The notes under the pieces were generated by a model, which did not search any database, was not told the origin of the DNA, and saw only the letters and a program-made list of their open reading frames with translations. From Photobacterium marinum (GTDB lineage: Bacteria; Pseudomonadota; Gammaproteobacteria; Enterobacterales; Vibrionaceae), in NCBI RefSeq assembly GCF_000331515.1, contig NZ_AMZO01000001.1, positions 62,001 through 126,000 of the forward strand: a stretch of DNA of 64,000 nt, in the 5' to 3' direction. Positions 1 to 8,382 of this stretch are shown here, in pieces. Made by a program: the position numbers and the translations under genes. Position 1 is the first letter of the stretch. Each line of letters opens with the position of its first letter.

Positions 1-234
1 CAGTTCTGGGTTTGCCTGCAATGTTTGCTGACGAATGCTGGTCAGGTCGCGCTGAATGGCGTTGATTCGGTTGACGGTATCCCGCTGCTCACGGCTGGCA
101 TCTGCCGATATCGCGCTGGCATTGGCAAATGGTGCTAGTACCATAGCGGTGATGAAAAGCAGCGGTAAAGACATTTTGATAAACCAGTGCTTTGATGCTG
201 ACTGATGCAGGGTTTGAGTACTGATATTGTTCAT
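1..234 (-). CDS. Secreted protein of unknown function, partial (N-terminal 78 codons)
   Basis: The reading frame is open from an ATG at 234 to the window edge. The ATG follows an AGAGG Shine-Dalgarno sequence at 8 nt spacing. Residues 1-20 are polar, 21-36 are hydrophobic, and an ANASA site suggests signal peptidase I cleavage near residue 40, so the product is probably exported. What follows (about residues 45-78) is polar, rich in Q, R and I, and could form a coiled coil. I do not recognise the family. It is on the torD side of the tor cluster but is separated from it by about 240 nt and a terminator, so a link to TMAO respiration is not supported. Confidence 0.6.
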   Translation of the reverse strand, partial: MNNISTQTLHQSASKHWFIKMSLPLLFITAMVLAPFANASAISADASREQRDTVNRINAIQRDLTSIRQQTLQANPEL

Positions 235-400
235 GGCTGAAACCTCTTAGTAATCGTCTTAATCGTACTTATCGCGATAGAGTTCAATCTATAAGAGCGG
301 GTTACAGCGAATGTCAGCGATGTGTCATGAATCCTGTGCGTAGGCTGAACAGGGCAAAATTGAGCTTGTAGGTGAGATTGTATGCGAGGGAGTGGGGGGA

Positions 401-434
401 TAAATAGAAAAAGGCCGGCAATCCATCTGCCGGC
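401..434 (-). terminator. Intrinsic terminator of torD
   Basis: A perfect 7-bp stem GCCGGCA/TGCCGGC (414-420 with 428-434) with a 7-nt loop. On the minus strand it is followed by CTTTTTCTATTTA. It lies about 40 nt past the torD stop. The remaining sequence up to 474 and from 235 to 400 shows no gene. Confidence 0.85.
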
Positions 435-474
435 AACGAGAGATAGTGATTTCAGTCTTTACTGACCGATAGGG

Positions 475-1128
475 TTATTGTTCTTCAGCCGCAAGGAATG
501 CGGTATCTAATTTACAGAACGCCAGCAACAGGTTAACGGCTGCGGCATAAAAGCCGAACTTGTCGCGTTCGTTACAATCTTTGGCAAAGGCCGGCAGCCA
601 GTTCATCAGCATAGTTGAAATGAATGAGTGCTGAGCTTGCATGATTTCTTCAGCCTTCGCTTCATCTTGCTGCTGGTTTGCCATGATGATCAGGTTACCC
701 ATGAAGTCCAGCTCGACAGCAAGGTGATCTGCCGGTTCGTTGAATTCTTTGCGCTGGGCGATATCGTACTTTTCCATCCAGTCATGCATTTCTTGTGCTG
801 GCTTGTCGTTAAGCAAACCGCTGTCGCCGACATACATAGATGCATAAGGAAGGGCACCGGATTTTGGTGTGCTCAGGAACAGGCCGCAGAAATCAGCTGC
901 TAGTTCCAGTTGAGTGTCTTCACGAGTTTTAAGACGATTGATCGCTTCACGGAAGTTTTCAACCGGCTGTTTCAATTCTTCTGTCATGCCCAGGCCGGAC
1001 AGGAAAGTGTACATATCACCACCGTGATACTGTTCCAGATCTTCTGCTGTCAGCTCACGGGCCATCAGTGATGACATCCACCAGTAAATTTCTGCACGTT
1101 GTTCGTTGAAAGCAATAAACTCTTGCAT
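475..1128 (-). CDS. torD: TorD, cytoplasmic chaperone of TMAO reductase
   Basis: TorD-family chaperones bind the apo form and the Tat signal of the molybdoenzyme TorA in the cytoplasm until the cofactor is inserted. The 217-residue product has the family's size and all-helical character, with an N-terminal segment RAEIYWWMSSLMARELT like other TorD proteins. It follows torA on the same strand, as in the torCAD operon of E. coli. I chose the ATG at 1128, not the GTG at 1134: GGAG is 5 nt upstream of the ATG but overlaps the GTG. Two hairpins lie between torA and torD, so part of its expression may be separate from torCA. A terminator follows. Confidence 0.93.
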   Translation of the reverse strand: MQEFIAFNEQRAEIYWWMSSLMARELTAEDLEQYHGGDMYTFLSGLGMTEELKQPVENFREAINRLKTREDTQLELAADFCGLFLSTPKSGALPYASMYVGDSGLLNDKPAQEMHDWMEKYDIAQRKEFNEPADHLAVELDFMGNLIIMANQQQDEAKAEEIMQAQHSFISTMLMNWLPAFAKDCNERDKFGFYAAAVNLLLAFCKLDTAFLAAEEQ

Positions 1129-1261
1129 GGGCACTCCAGTATAAAGCAGTCTCAGCTTGTTAAGTTGTTATCTTGCCGGACTGTACAAAACATATTCAGA
1201 TAAAATCTCGACTGTTCCGTGATTATATGTGAATAGGTTTTATGAGGGTAATAAAACCAAT

Positions 1262-1293
1262 TAAAAGGTAATGGAACAGGCCATTACCTTTTA
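1262..1293. terminator. Hairpin between torA and torD, likely (partial) terminator
   Basis: A perfect 13-bp inverted repeat, TAAAAGGTAATGG / CCATTACCTTTTA, with a 6-nt loop. On the minus strand it ends CCTTTTAATTGGTTTT, a broken T-tract. It sits in the 224-nt gap between the torA stop and the torD start, so it may end or attenuate transcripts leaving torA. Confidence 0.6.
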
Positions 1294-1323
1294 TTCTAAT
1301 TCGCAACTCTTGTGTTATGAGTT

Positions 1324-1344
1324 GCCGGAGAGGGACTCTCCGGC
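1324..1344 (-). other. GC-rich hairpin just after torA
   Basis: GCCGGAGAG / CTCTCCGGC, 9 bp with a 3-nt loop, starting 8 nt after the torA stop codon. There is no T-tract behind it. It could stabilise the 3' end of the torCA message against exonucleases. That role is inferred. Confidence 0.5.
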
Positions 1345-1352
1345 ATTATCAA

Positions 1353-3896
1353 TTAACGACAAGAAGACTTCAGATCCATTGCCGGGAACAGAGGATCGAT
1401 GTCAGTCACTTCTGTTGGGCCGTGGAAACCAGTTACAGCTGGTACTTTACCTTTGTACTTCTCAATCTGAACAACAGCAGAAGCAGCTGAAGTCGCCTGA
1501 GCAAGTTTAGATGAACCGATGTCCTGAGTCAGAACGTTTGGATCACCGTAAGTACATAGTGTACCTGGCTTACCGCCTTCAAGCGGGCTGTACCATGCAC
1601 CTTCGTGGATACGACATACGCCTGGCTTGTAGTCGTCAGTAACTACAGCACCAGCCAGAAGTTCACCACGGTCGTTGAATACGCGAACGATGTCACCAGA
1701 CTTGATGCCACGCGCTTTCGCATCTTCAGTGCTGATGTAGATCGGCTCACGATCTGCTACAGCGTATGTTGCGCGGTGCTCAGTTGAAGAACACAGCTGT
1801 GAGTGCAGACGGTGTTTAGGGTGCGTACTCTGCAGGTTGATCGGGAAGCGATCAGAACGAGGACCACCGTGGCTACGTTCTTTCTTCTCGAACCACATTG
1901 GGTGACCCTGGCAGTCGTCGTAACCCATGTCAGCGATTGTCTTACAGTAGATCTCGATCAGACCAGTAGCTGTACCTAGTGGCTCCAGATCCGGTTCTTT
2001 ACGGAATGATTCGTGACGAACCCACTCTTTACCAGCAGGGAAATCAACGAAGCCTTCGCCTTCCCAGAACTTCTTGAAGTTAGGCAGACGTACGCCCAGA
2101 CCACGGCCCTGAAGACGTGCACCGTTGTAGATTTCTTCGATCCACTGCATCTGAGTCTTACCGCCTGTGAATGCTTCTTCACGGTCGAAACGGCGACACA
2201 GGTCACGGAAGATATCGAAGTCATCGCGAGATTCGAACATTGGCTCAACAACTTTCGGCAGGGCAATGATACCCGCGTTAGAGTGGTTACCGTACTGTTC
2301 GATATCGTTACGTTCGTGCGTAGTTGTTGCAGGAAGAACGATGTCAGAGAAACGACAAGTCGCAGTCCACTGGTGTTCGATAGTTACAACCGTTTCCAGT
2401 TTACGCCACGCCTTGATCATCTTGTTACGATCCTGGTGGTGGTTGAACGGGTTGTTACCACAGAACACAGCCATCTTCATTTCTGGGAATGTGATGTCGT
2501 GGCCGTTCCACTGGATTTTCTTACCTGGGTTTTCGATACAATCAACGAAACGAGCTACCGGAATGTAAGTTGAGTAGCCTTTGTAAGAACCGTTGTGGAT
2601 AGGGTCAACGCCAGTTACACCACTGAAGCCAGACATTAGCGGGCCGTTAGAGGTGATAGAACCAGCATCGTTGTAGTGCCAGCCGAAGCCGAAACCACCA
2701 CCTGGCAGACCGATCTGACCAAGCATTGCTGCAACAACAACCAGCATCCACGCGTACTGCTCACCGTGCTGCATACGCTGTAGACACCAGCCGCCGATGA
2801 TCTGAGTACGGCCAGAAGCCATAGTACGAGCCAGTTCACGGATCTTGTCAGCGTCGATGCCACAGATCTTTTCAGCCCACTCAGGTGTCTTCTCAACGCC
2901 GTCTTTCTCACCTGTCAGGTAAGGAATGAACTTGTCGAAGCCTGTAGTGTAGTCAGCGATGAAGTCTTTGTTGTACAGGTTTTCTTTGTACAGTGTGTGA
3001 GCGATAGCCAGCATTAGTGGCACGTCAGTCTGCGGGTTAACCGGAACCTGCTCGCCGCCAACGAACTTCTGAGTATCTGAAACAACTGGATCGATGTAGA
3101 GTACTTTGATCTCTTTGTTCTTCACTTTCTCAGCCAGCTGCTCGTAGTAAGCGTATGGGCTGTGGTCTGGTACTAGCCAGCCAACCTGAAGGTTCTTGAT
3201 TGGGTCAGAACCCCAAACAACGATAGTGTCAGAGTGCTCAAGAACCAGCGGCCATGAAGTCTGCTGCTCGTAAACCTCCATCGCACCAGCAACGTAAGGC
3301 AGGATAACCTGAGCTGCACCGGTAGAGTAGTCACCCGCTTTAGCAAGGAAAGTACCGTGAAGGCCGATAGCACGCATCATCATGGTACCTGCAGAGTGCA
3401 GTTTACCAACTGACTGCCAGCCAGTGTGACCAGCGTACAGTGCACTTGGGCCGAAGTTGTTCTGGATACGTTCCATTTCGTGGTAGAAGAAGTCCAGAGC
3501 CTGAGACCATGGCACACGTACGAAACGGTTGTCACCACGCTGAGTTGTATCAGACTTGTAGCCGTGCTTCAGCCAGTCGATACGTACCATTGGGTATTTA
3601 ACACGAGCAGGGTTGTAAACAACTTCACGTACACCGTTGATCATTGAAGTAGGGTGCTTGTCCTTTTCGAAAGGAACCGTGTCTACCCAAACGCCGTTTT
3701 CAACTTTTGCACGGAAAGCACCCCAGTGAGAACCAGAAAGTACTTCACCGGTGAAGTTTGCTTTTTCGTGTGATGCTGCCATCGCTTTGCGAGGAGCAAG
3801 CAGGCTGGTCCCAACTACAGATGCTGCACTCGCAGCAACCATACCTGAAAGGAAGCGACGGCGTGAAACGCCTTTATTTAGAATTTGAGTCGCCAT
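1353..3896 (-). CDS. torA: TorA, periplasmic trimethylamine N-oxide reductase
   Basis: TorA is the periplasmic molybdopterin enzyme that reduces TMAO to trimethylamine as the last step of anaerobic respiration, taking electrons from TorC. The 847-residue product matches the usual length (848 in E. coli). Residues 11-16 (SRRRFL) are a twin-arginine export signal with a likely AMA cleavage site at 38-40. The molybdenum ligand serine is seen as S191 in GDYSTG, the same position as in E. coli TorA. The DMSO/TMAO reductase family oxidoreductase and C-terminal molydopterin-binding regions are present, the latter with a THPKHRLHSQ segment. AAGGA lies 7 nt upstream of the ATG. It lies 73 nt downstream of torC in the same operon. 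Confidence 0.97.
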   Translation of the reverse strand: MATQILNKGVSRRRFLSGMVAASAASVVGTSLLAPRKAMAASHEKANFTGEVLSGSHWGAFRAKVENGVWVDTVPFEKDKHPTSMINGVREVVYNPARVKYPMVRIDWLKHGYKSDTTQRGDNRFVRVPWSQALDFFYHEMERIQNNFGPSALYAGHTGWQSVGKLHSAGTMMMRAIGLHGTFLAKAGDYSTGAAQVILPYVAGAMEVYEQQTSWPLVLEHSDTIVVWGSDPIKNLQVGWLVPDHSPYAYYEQLAEKVKNKEIKVLYIDPVVSDTQKFVGGEQVPVNPQTDVPLMLAIAHTLYKENLYNKDFIADYTTGFDKFIPYLTGEKDGVEKTPEWAEKICGIDADKIRELARTMASGRTQIIGGWCLQRMQHGEQYAWMLVVVAAMLGQIGLPGGGFGFGWHYNDAGSITSNGPLMSGFSGVTGVDPIHNGSYKGYSTYIPVARFVDCIENPGKKIQWNGHDITFPEMKMAVFCGNNPFNHHQDRNKMIKAWRKLETVVTIEHQWTATCRFSDIVLPATTTHERNDIEQYGNHSNAGIIALPKVVEPMFESRDDFDIFRDLCRRFDREEAFTGGKTQMQWIEEIYNGARLQGRGLGVRLPNFKKFWEGEGFVDFPAGKEWVRHESFRKEPDLEPLGTATGLIEIYCKTIADMGYDDCQGHPMWFEKKERSHGGPRSDRFPINLQSTHPKHRLHSQLCSSTEHRATYAVADREPIYISTEDAKARGIKSGDIVRVFNDRGELLAGAVVTDDYKPGVCRIHEGAWYSPLEGGKPGTLCTYGDPNVLTQDIGSSKLAQATSAASAVVQIEKYKGKVPAVTGFHGPTEVTDIDPLFPAMDLKSSCR

Positions 3897-3933
3897 TTAG
3901 AAATCCTTAAATTTTAAAATTCTTTTTTGAAGA

Positions 3934-3960
3934 GCGGTGGGGGGGGAAATAGCCCACCGC
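3934..3960 (-). other. GC-rich hairpin between torC and torA
   Basis: An 8-bp stem GCGGTGGG / CCCACCGC (3934-3941 with 3953-3960), including a run of eight G on the plus strand. No T-tract follows on the minus strand, so it is more likely an mRNA stability or processing element than a full terminator. It may set the ratio of cytochrome to reductase. Confidence 0.45.
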
Positions 3961-3970
3961 AGATCAGGAA

Positions 3971-5137
3971 TTAGTGTTTACCAGCGCCGCCAGTGTCTTT
4001 ACCGTGGTTCTGCAGGTATTTCAGCAGAGTACGCTCTTCGGTCTTGGTCAGGCGGTAGTACGCGCTCATCGCGTTCAGGCCTGAGATCCAACCGTTTGCA
4101 GTAAAATGCGCAGGGTCTGGTGCTGCATGACATGCGTTGCAAGTAGCGCCGAACATGCCTTCTGCGTAGTTCCAGATTGGCTGGATGTTGTCGATCATGT
4201 CTTCAGCTGTGATCCAAGCTTCAACAGAAACGTGCTGCCAAACGATGTCAGTTGCAGGGTCAGTCTTTTCTTCGATTAGCTGTTCTGTTGCTTTAACGTC
4301 ACCACGGATAGTTGCCTTGAATACACGTTTACCCATGTACTCAGTCATTACGCGACCTTTACCCGCTTTTTCCAGCCAGCCGTCAACTTTGATCTTCAGC
4401 ATGTTGTCTTTACGCTCAAGAACAGTTACTTCAGAAGCAGGAAGCAGCTTACCTTCAGCTTTAGCGCCTGCGTCAGCAGATGCGAACAGATCTTTTTCAC
4501 CAAGAGAGTAAAGTACTTTAGCGTCAGCGGCTTGAGCATTAGCAGTTGCTTGCAGCTCTTGGAAATCTTTCTGGAAACCACCAGCCATGTTTGGCAGTTC
4601 GTGGGCAATACCTTTGTGACACTCGATACAGTTCATGTCAGCAGCAGCGGCTTTGTTCATTTCCATCGCAGCTTTAGCAGACTGTTTAGAGTGATCCATT
4701 GCATCGTATGAGTGACAGCTCTTACACGTCTTAGAATTCTGGCTCTTCATACGCGCCCAAACCATTTCAGCAAGCTCTAGACGGTGCTCTTCCAGTTTCT
4801 CTGGAGTGTCAATTTTCTTGGTGATGAAATGGTTGTATACGTCTTTCCAAGCACCCAGCTTACGCATAACTTTGCCTGGAAGATCTTTTGGCTGGTGACA
4901 GTCAACACACTCTGCACGTACACCAGAAGCATTCTTGTAGTGAATGCGTTGTTTGTATTCTTCGTAGTTCTGCTGCATGGTGTGGCAAGAAGTACAGAAC
5001 TCAGTTCGAGAGGCGAATTCGAAACTTTTGTGAACGACAACTGTTCCTGCCAGTGTGATAACAATACCGACCAAAACAAGAGCAAGAATAGAATACTTGC
5101 TACTTGGCTTAGTCAACGTTTGCCAAAGTTTTTTCAT
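3971..5137 (-). CDS. torC: TorC, pentaheme c-type cytochrome, quinol:TorA electron donor
   Basis: TorC is anchored in the inner membrane, takes electrons from menaquinol and passes them to TorA. The 388-residue product has one N-terminal membrane segment (about 16-35) and five CXXCH heme sites at residues 48-52, 77-81, 138-142, 170-174 and 333-337: the NapC/NirT-type tetraheme block plus the C-terminal monoheme domain typical of TorC (390 residues in E. coli). I chose the ATG at 5137 because it gives the family's N-terminus, MKKLW; longer in-frame versions add about 60 residues without family character. The gene is first in the operon and divergent from torR. Confidence 0.95.
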   Translation of the reverse strand: MKKLWQTLTKPSSKYSILALVLVGIVITLAGTVVVHKSFEFASRTEFCTSCHTMQQNYEEYKQRIHYKNASGVRAECVDCHQPKDLPGKVMRKLGAWKDVYNHFITKKIDTPEKLEEHRLELAEMVWARMKSQNSKTCKSCHSYDAMDHSKQSAKAAMEMNKAAAADMNCIECHKGIAHELPNMAGGFQKDFQELQATANAQAADAKVLYSLGEKDLFASADAGAKAEGKLLPASEVTVLERKDNMLKIKVDGWLEKAGKGRVMTEYMGKRVFKATIRGDVKATEQLIEEKTDPATDIVWQHVSVEAWITAEDMIDNIQPIWNYAEGMFGATCNACHAAPDPAHFTANGWISGLNAMSAYYRLTKTEERTLLKYLQNHGKDTGGAGKH

Positions 5138-5220
5138 AGTGGAAGATTCCATTAAAGATTTAATGTCTCCGTAAAGCACGGTGACGTATGGTTTTTTATG
5201 GTTTAATCTTAATTCCACGA

Positions 5221-5282
5221 TGTGAATAAGGATATGGGCGGTAATTAACAGCTTGGTCGCCGTTGTGACAAATTGTGAATAA
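5221..5282. promoter_or_regulatory. Candidate TorR boxes in the torC-torR divergent region
   Basis: TGTGAATAA occurs at 5221-5229 and again at 5274-5282, and TTGTGACAA at 5263-5271 is exactly 10 bp before the second copy. Read toward torC the element is TTATTCACA. E. coli TorR binds direct decameric repeats (CTGTTCATAT); the shared TTCAYA core and 10-bp phasing make these plausible TorR boxes. This is inference. Confidence 0.4.
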
Positions 5283-5337
5283 CCGCTTCGTGTGCTACCG
5301 TTTTTAAGAGACAGCCGAAACAAATAAAGAGATAAAC

Positions 5338-6051
5338 ATGAGTCATCACGTACTTGTTGTAGAAGATGAGATTGTTACCCGAACTAAGCTTGTCGGGTAT
5401 TTTGAAAATGAAGGTTATAAGGTGAGCCAGGCCGATAGCGGTGATCAAATGCGTGAGATCATGGCTAGTGAAAAAATCGACCTGGTTATGCTTGATATTA
5501 ATTTGCCGGGCGAAGATGGTTTGATGCTTACTCGTGAGCTTCGCAGCCGCTCTGACGTGGGTATTATTTTGGTTACAGGACGTACTGACAGCATCGACCG
5601 AATCGTTGGTTTGGAGATGGGTGCAGACGACTACGTAACAAAACCATTTGAGTTGCGTGAATTGCTTGTACGCGTAAAAAACCTGTTGTGGCGCATGACT
5701 TTAGTAGAAAAAGCTCGCGATGAAACTATGGTTGAAATGCAGGAAGACAGCATCATTCGATTCGGTGACTGGCAGTTTGATATCAACAAACGCGCGCTGA
5801 CTCATAATGGTGTGCCTGTGAAACTAACAAAGGCTGAATATGAGCTGCTTGTTGCGTTTTCATCTCACCCGAATGTTGTTTTGAGCCGTGAGCGTATTCT
5901 GAATATGTTGAGCCATCGTGTAGAAGCACCAAACGATCGTACTATTGATGTATTGATTCGTCGCATGCGTTCTAAGATGGAAGCAGATCCTAAGAACCCG
6001 CAAATTTTTGTAACGGTTCATGGTGAAGGTTATATGTTTGCTGGTGATTAA
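5338..6051 (+). CDS. torR: TorR, OmpR-family response regulator of the tor operon
   Basis: TorR activates torCAD when TMAO is sensed by the TorS/TorT pair. The 237-residue product has a receiver domain (1-120) with the phospho-acceptor D53 in LDINLP, acidic E9-D10, and K102 in VTKPF, followed by an OmpR-type winged helix. Stretches such as GIILVTGRTDSIDRIVGLE and MGADDYVTKPFELREL match E. coli TorR closely. An AGAGA ribosome site precedes the ATG. The gene is divergent from torC, as in E. coli. torS and torT are not in this window, so they must be encoded elsewhere. It ends in a strong terminator. Confidence 0.95.
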   Translation: MSHHVLVVEDEIVTRTKLVGYFENEGYKVSQADSGDQMREIMASEKIDLVMLDINLPGEDGLMLTRELRSRSDVGIILVTGRTDSIDRIVGLEMGADDYVTKPFELRELLVRVKNLLWRMTLVEKARDETMVEMQEDSIIRFGDWQFDINKRALTHNGVPVKLTKAEYELLVAFSSHPNVVLSRERILNMLSHRVEAPNDRTIDVLIRRMRSKMEADPKNPQIFVTVHGEGYMFAGD

Positions 6052-6120
6052 TTTTGCACTCAGTAGTGAATAATTAATCCTGACAATAAATAATTCAGAT
6101 TGAAACAATTTGAAATAAAT

Positions 6121-6152
6121 AAGCCGGTATATTTAGTATATCGGCTTTTTTG
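6121..6152 (+). terminator. Intrinsic terminator of torR
   Basis: Stem AGCCGGTATA (6122-6131) with TATATCGGCT (6137-6146), one G-U pair and a 5-nt loop, followed by TTTTT. Confidence 0.9.
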
Positions 6153-6501
6153 TATCTGGCGAAAACAACGTTTTATTGTCCTGAATCAAATGATGTTAAC
6201 TGCTATTAATAATCGAAAGGCGAATAAAACAGCATTCCTATTTTTGTGGTTGATGATTATTTAAACGATATCATCAATGCTAATATGAAGAGGCGGGATA
6301 TTTTAAAAAAAATATTTCTGTTTCAGGTGGAAAATAAGACCAAATTTTCGCTTATTTTCACAATAAATGGATTCTGGTTAGTGACTATTTTTAGTTAATT
6401 TAAATTTCACGCTCAAAAAGTGTTCGTTTGTTTTTCTTATTTTGGATTGTTTGATATTCATTCTCATTTAATGTGATTGAATTTGTCTTAATTTGAATAC
6501 A
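6153..6501. other. Intergenic, AT-rich, no gene seen
   Basis: About 350 nt between the torR and panP terminators. Very AT-rich, with no open frame having a ribosome site and coding character, and no clear repeat. I see nothing assignable in it. Confidence 0.6.
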
Positions 6502-6533
6502 AAAACAGCCAGTTTTATAGACTGGCTGTTTTG
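6502..6533. terminator. Terminator of panP, symmetrical
   Basis: Stem AAAACAGCCAGT (6502-6513) with ACTGGCTGTTTT (6521-6532), a perfect 12 bp with a 7-nt loop. A T-tract follows on the minus strand, where panP ends 44 nt earlier. Confidence 0.88.
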
Positions 6534-6576
6534 TTATCTGAAGCTTGTAACTGTAAGAGCAGAGTTGAACCGTCAA

Positions 6577-8223
6577 TTAATGGCTGAGAATTTCTTCTGT
6601 CAGCGCCATGATTTTCGGATAACTTATCTCGCTTTGCAGTGCTAATAGCTGCTGCTCCGACAGAACGTCCTGTAGGATTTGATTTGTGGTCAGCGGGTTG
6701 GCCAGTACCACTCGGAAAACAGTTGTCAGGTAACGGTCCCATTTTTCCGGGTTGATTCGGGTACGGGATACAAACGACTTACCGGATTCACGCTGTCTCT
6801 TCTGAATGAATTGTGTAAGGTCATTCAATGATGCAAGCAGTTCAGCTTTTTGTTCTGGTGTGGCAATAGCCAGTGCTCGCTGAGTTGCCTCAGGTACATA
6901 ACGATAGGTCAACAAACACAGCTCCGGTTCACTGACCAGCTCAAAGTCAGGATGTGCATCGATCCGTTCTGCAAAGTATCGCGCTTTCTCAATACTGTTG
7001 TTGATGAGCAGCTCATAACCTGGTCGGCTGATAATGTTCAGGCTGGCAAACAGTAGCATCGCCATACCACTTCGCGAACCTTCCAGCGTATGACTGCCCA
7101 GATCTTTCGAACCTTCACGCAGAATATATTCGGCATGGTGCTCGATAGCCGCAGCCGACGTTGGGTTCTTGAAGATCACCATACCTGCGCCCATCGGTAC
7201 ATAAAGCTGTTTGTGGGCATCAATGGTCACAGAGTCTGCCCGTTCAATACCTTTGAGCAGGGTACGGTACTTGTTCGACATCAGTGTCGCGCCGCCCCAG
7301 GCCGCGTCAACATGGAAGTGACAATCGTGTTCTTCGGCAATATCTGCCAACTCTTCCAGTGGGTCGATGTTTCCGGTTTCTGTGGTACCGGCAACGCCAA
7401 CGATGGCGAATGGTTTGATGTTGCGTTCTTTTAGTGAGAACAGTGTTGATTTGAGATCATCAATGCATACCCGGTTATTGCCGTCTGTCTTAATTGGAAC
7501 AAGACAATCACGCCCGATGCCCAGTACATCGGCAGCTTTTTTCAGCGAGTAGTGACCACGTTCAGAAACCAGAACGGCAAGATCATCATAACCGTAGTGT
7601 TTCATTGCCCGGAACAGGCCTTCCTGTGCGACACCGCGGAATTCTCCATCAGGCTTGAGTGCGTTGTTTCGCGCAACCCAAAGGGCAGTAATATTGGCAA
7701 CAGTACCGCCCGAACAAAACGCTCCCAGAGAGTGGTCTGCACTGTGCATCCACTGGTCGTAGAACGCATTGTCCTCATGGAAAATAAGGTTGTGAAGCAT
7801 ACCCAGAACCTGACGTTCAAGTGGGGTAAAGGCTTTGGACGTCTCGATCTTTACCAGATTCTGGTTCAGGCCGATCATGATTTTTGACAGTGGCATCAAA
7901 AAGTACGGTAGTGCTGACGTCATATGGCCAATGAAGCTTGGCGCGGAGGTGTGCACAGATTGTGCAACCAGTTTATCCAGCAAGAACGCAGTGTGATCGG
8001 AGACAAATGAAGGATTTTCCGGAATATCAGCAGATGAAAAATCCTTCTCTATCTCAGTCAGTGGCTTTTCCCTTGCCGCAATGTGTGTTTGCAAAAAGGC
8101 GTTAAGATTTTCTGAGATTTCTTTTTCAATCCGACCCAAAGTCGAATTGGGTGCTTCCGGCACCGTAAAAATGCGATGCAGCGAGTCAACTGAAGCATCG
8201 GCTTTTCTATTATCGACTGCCAT
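6577..8223 (-). CDS. panP: PanP, PLP-dependent aspartate 1-decarboxylase (glutamate decarboxylase-like)
   Basis: A 548-residue fold-type I PLP enzyme of the glutamate/aromatic decarboxylase group. The Schiff-base lysine is K338 in DAHKQLYVP and the PLP-binding aspartate is D306 in HVDAAWGG. The N-terminal segment FTVPEAPNSTLGRIEKEIS is that of the Vibrio PanP proteins, known to make beta-alanine from aspartate for pantothenate and CoA synthesis in species lacking a classical panD. Annotation pipelines often call such proteins glutamate decarboxylase. The gene stands alone with its own terminator. No good ribosome site is seen before the ATG. Confidence 0.85.
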   Translation of the reverse strand: MAVDNRKADASVDSLHRIFTVPEAPNSTLGRIEKEISENLNAFLQTHIAAREKPLTEIEKDFSSADIPENPSFVSDHTAFLLDKLVAQSVHTSAPSFIGHMTSALPYFLMPLSKIMIGLNQNLVKIETSKAFTPLERQVLGMLHNLIFHEDNAFYDQWMHSADHSLGAFCSGGTVANITALWVARNNALKPDGEFRGVAQEGLFRAMKHYGYDDLAVLVSERGHYSLKKAADVLGIGRDCLVPIKTDGNNRVCIDDLKSTLFSLKERNIKPFAIVGVAGTTETGNIDPLEELADIAEEHDCHFHVDAAWGGATLMSNKYRTLLKGIERADSVTIDAHKQLYVPMGAGMVIFKNPTSAAAIEHHAEYILREGSKDLGSHTLEGSRSGMAMLLFASLNIISRPGYELLINNSIEKARYFAERIDAHPDFELVSEPELCLLTYRYVPEATQRALAIATPEQKAELLASLNDLTQFIQKRQRESGKSFVSRTRINPEKWDRYLTTVFRVVLANPLTTNQILQDVLSEQQLLALQSEISYPKIMALTEEILSH

Positions 8224-8382
8224 ATTTAGTTGATACTTTGATGAAAGTTGGCAAATTGTTGCTAATTTAATGCAATTTGAACAGCTTGTCCCGAAAAAAG
8301 TGATTGCAGATCACTGTTCTATTTAACAGTTTACACTGCAACAAATGAAAGAAACGACTGATTATTGTCGATTTTATCACTA

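Noticed and set aside
1129..1134. GTG start of torD at 1134
   Set aside because: GGAG overlaps the GTG itself; the ATG at 1128 has correct spacing.
2013..2573. A 186-codon open frame antisense to torA
   Set aside because: It lies wholly inside torA, which has clear family identity; the frame has no ribosome site and an odd composition. It is a shadow of a highly conserved gene.
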